DNA of 64,000 nt, taken from NCBI GenBank assembly GCA_012295275.1, contig CM022665.1:9347476-9411475 (forward strand). The letters are read 5' to 3'. This document shows positions 61,326-64,000 of the stretch, one piece after another; within the stretch, counting starts at the first letter, position 1; the number at the start of each line of letters is the position of its first letter. The notes under the pieces were generated by a model. The model had not been told where the DNA came from. It saw only the letters and a list, made by a program, of their open reading frames with translations, and searched no databases. Source of the stretch: Chrysomallon squamiferum (lineage: Eukaryota > Mollusca > Gastropoda > Neomphalida > Peltospiridae). The position numbers and the translations under genes are program-made.

Positions 61326-62120
61326 ATTATAATGGTTAAAATTATACTTACATTAAGTCATAACTTATGTTATGCAATAGAAACAAAATTACCCTAAACA
61401 GGTTACCAGAATATCAACAATGTCTTCAGAGACTGTGGAGCTGATATGATGATTTTAATTGGCCGACAGTTTAATTTGGTTTTATAATTTAATGTAATTT
61501 TGTTTCACACCAAACATATCAGAAATCATTCATTAAATAGAACTGATAAACATTATTTTATTTTCCGTTCATAACATATGTAACTATGGTTGATTGCTGA
61601 TGGTTGGAGACTATTAAGACTTTTCTAAATTAGCTGTTTGTAAAGCATAGTCGTGTTTGTCGGTTTTATGAAATTACATATTTACAGAGCTCGAAAAAAA
61701 TTCAGTAGCCTAAATTTATTTTTGGTAGCCCAAACAAAACAAAATTCATATTTCAGCTTTTAAGTGAAGGAAAACGTGTACTTGATCATTAACTTTTTAA
61801 GTAAGATTTTTTTAAAATACACTTCACAACCAATCAATTGAAGGAGAGAGAGAGAGAAAAAAAAATGAACACCGTGAACCAGACGACAGAAGCTAAGACA
61901 GCATTCGGGAAGGTTCGGATTTGTCTGCGTATTCGGCCGAGATGGTCCGAATGGTCACGTGTCGGCGAGACTCAATGGTTTTGTTTATCAAAGATTAGTT
62001 AAATACATGCATATCCGGTTTATAAAATTAGTGTTTATAAATTAAGGTAAACGGATGCGTCCAATTTACAAGCAAACATTTTATGTGAAATAAAAATTAT
62101 TAATAGTGGGTATTTCGAAC

Positions 62121-62122
<2 letters not shown>

Positions 62123-62179
<57 letters not shown>
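62123..62179. repeat. (CA)n microsatellite
   Basis: About 57 bases of uninterrupted CA repeat in intergenic DNA. Confidence 0.97.
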
Positions 62180-62182
<3 letters not shown>

Positions 62183-62599
62183 GTTAAACTGTTAGAATTA
62201 TTCTGTTTTCTATCCATTTTTCTATATTTCTTTCTCATTTGTAAATTTTTAAAATTAAATACAATACAAAACAACAACAACAACAAATAAAAAATAAACA
62301 AAATAACTATTTAATTGTTTGTTTAGTGACTGCTTCAAGGATCGAAATCACATTAAAACATGGTATTAAAATGGGAAAATACATAATCTCTTTTTCTGAA
62401 ATCACATTGTGATTATATTTACCTGTATATGAAACACACTGTACTTTGTTAACATTGTTGACAAACATGTATTCTGGTTTAGTGGTAGTTCTAGCTTCGT
62501 TAGTTTATCACAATTATTGTGATAAAAAAAAGTCACAAGAACATTAACAACAGTTAAAAAAAAATAATAATAATAAAAAAGATCCTTCTTCCACATATC

Positions 62600-62623
62600 T
62601 ACCTAAAATAATAACAACACACC

Positions 62624-62671
<48 letters not shown>

Positions 62672-62673
62672 AA

Positions 62674-62704
<31 letters not shown>

Positions 62705-62715
62705 TAAGTAAGTAA

Positions 62716-62746
<31 letters not shown>

Positions 62747-62747
62747 C
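62600..62747. repeat. Poly-A / (AAT)n / (AAGT)n tract
   Basis: More than 40 A residues, then AAT repeats, a short AAGT run and another A run. The adjoining 62780-62970 is more complex and less AT-rich and may be the body of an unclassified repeat whose tail this is. Confidence 0.85.
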
Positions 62748-63856
62748 CCCAAAACAACTGAAATACAGTTGTTAAAACAATGCCGTACGACCCAAAAGGA
62801 CAAGGGGATAACAGCCATCCCAAATTCGGGAAAAATAGTGGAAAAAAATTTAGAACAAAGCAAAAAAGAAGAAGAAGAAGAGAAAAACAGAAAAGGGACT
62901 GTGTGAAATTTCGGGCAAATCAAGCCTGTTAACCAGACATTCCCCAAACGACCATGGTTAAAACAACACATGTGAGAAAAACAATCGTCCTAAGTTTTAA
63001 TTAATGAATGACACTGAGCAACTTACGCAAATAATTTGGATGATTAAAGAAGCCTTTGAAAGCGTACTCTAGGCTACAAGATGGTTTCTTCAGTCCTACG
63101 CAACTATTTTATTTTTCTGCGATAATAGGATTATTGCATGAAACAACCTACATTGGAAATAATAGAATGAATTAACTTTTATCCGCTTTAGAAAAAAACC
63201 TCAACAAAAACAACTAATTAATAATAATTTAAAAAGTAAAAAGTACATCGCACGGAAGAAGATTAACAGTTGAAAATCTTTTGATCCTCTGTTCGTAAAA
63301 CAGAATGCTTGATTCAGACTTGTTTGAAAATATGTCTGGAAATGTTGTCTACTGGAACGTGCGATCTCAATAAACGATGTATGAAATGTACCGCATACAC
63401 TGAAAATACCTTAAATTAATATCTTAAATTAGTAAAATTTTAAGCGGTCTCACAGTACGGTTCTGTCTCATTGTAAGAATATTTATTCTTTTTATATACA
63501 TTCCTCAGCCATACGTTGTGGATTTACAGGTAATTTAAATTTTAAAAGCTACCAATTTATTCAGGTTTTTTTTTTTTTTTTTTTTTGTTTGTTTGTTTAT
63601 TTTGTTTAGTTGTTTTTTAAATTATTATTATTTTTTTTTTTTTCGGGTAGTTTTTTTTTGTTCTTCATATCTGTAATTTTGTGTTCCTATTTTTATTCTT
63701 GTTTTTATTTGTTCGTTTTCATTTTTTTTCTTCTTCTTTTTTTTTTTTTTTTTTTGTTCGTGTTTTTATTCTAGTTCTTCTTCTTATTATTTTGAATCTG
63801 AGAATAATCAAACTATAATAAGATGTACCATTAATTTCTTTATTTTTTTATCATTT

Positions 63857-64000
63857 TAAAATTTTATTTGTTCTGTTATTGCTCCTCCAATCATTTTGTA
63901 TTTCATAAATGATTTTCCTGAGATAAGTGAAGTCTGCTGTTCAAAATGGAACCAGTCTTTCGAGTAACAATACCTATTTGTATAAAGAAGACCTAAATTT
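63857..64000. repeat. Dispersed repeat, copy 2 (reaches window end)
   Basis: Second copy of the element at 61195-61325, in the same orientation about 2.66 kb away. It carries a short insertion after the GAGATAAGTG block. It may continue beyond the window. Confidence 0.85.

Overview
The window is nuclear DNA from an animal. It is very AT-rich, its genes are split by GT-AG introns, and it is full of microsatellites and poly-A/T runs. The protein families are animal ones. Their divergence, the compact introns and the tRNA-derived repeats suggest an invertebrate, probably a lophotrochozoan such as a mollusc; that placement is inference, not proof. No prokaryotic or organellar features were seen.

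Five protein-coding genes can be reconstructed exon by exon with matching splice phases. (1) 7.7-12.2 kb, plus strand: the C-terminal half of a Fanconi anaemia G (FANCG)-like TPR protein; its 5' exons were not found, and a decayed Tc1/mariner transposase lies in one intron. (2) 15.6-19.05 kb, plus: a complete four-exon CLIC/EXC-4-type chloride intracellular channel protein with a dithiol CPLC motif. (3) 22.4-32.6 kb, minus: profilin-4 (PFN4). Upstream of it, in the same frame, is an array of eleven 36-nt phase-0 exons, each coding a 12-residue repeat, followed by two longer related exons. (4) 35.5-41.4 kb, plus: a seven-exon FAM228-family gene, head-to-head with the PFN4 locus. (5) 45.8-55.1 kb, minus: a five-exon SLC16 (monocarboxylate transporter-like) gene of about 684 residues.

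The stretches between genes hold mainly simple repeats and old mobile-element remnants: a pogo/Tigger-like MITE at 57.5 kb, tRNA-derived SINE-like relics at 46.7 and 59.5 kb, and a dispersed repeat present at 61.2 kb and again at 63.9 kb. The right end (about 50-64 kb) looks richer in CpG than the left.

The most unusual element is the 12-residue exon array. Tandem duplication of exon plus intron appears to have built a tunable, Ser/Lys/His-rich, probably disordered extension that can be read in frame into profilin-4. Decayed copies sit among the intact ones. The PFN4/FAM228 pairing also resembles the arrangement I recall at human 2p23.3, which would make it an ancient conserved neighbourhood.
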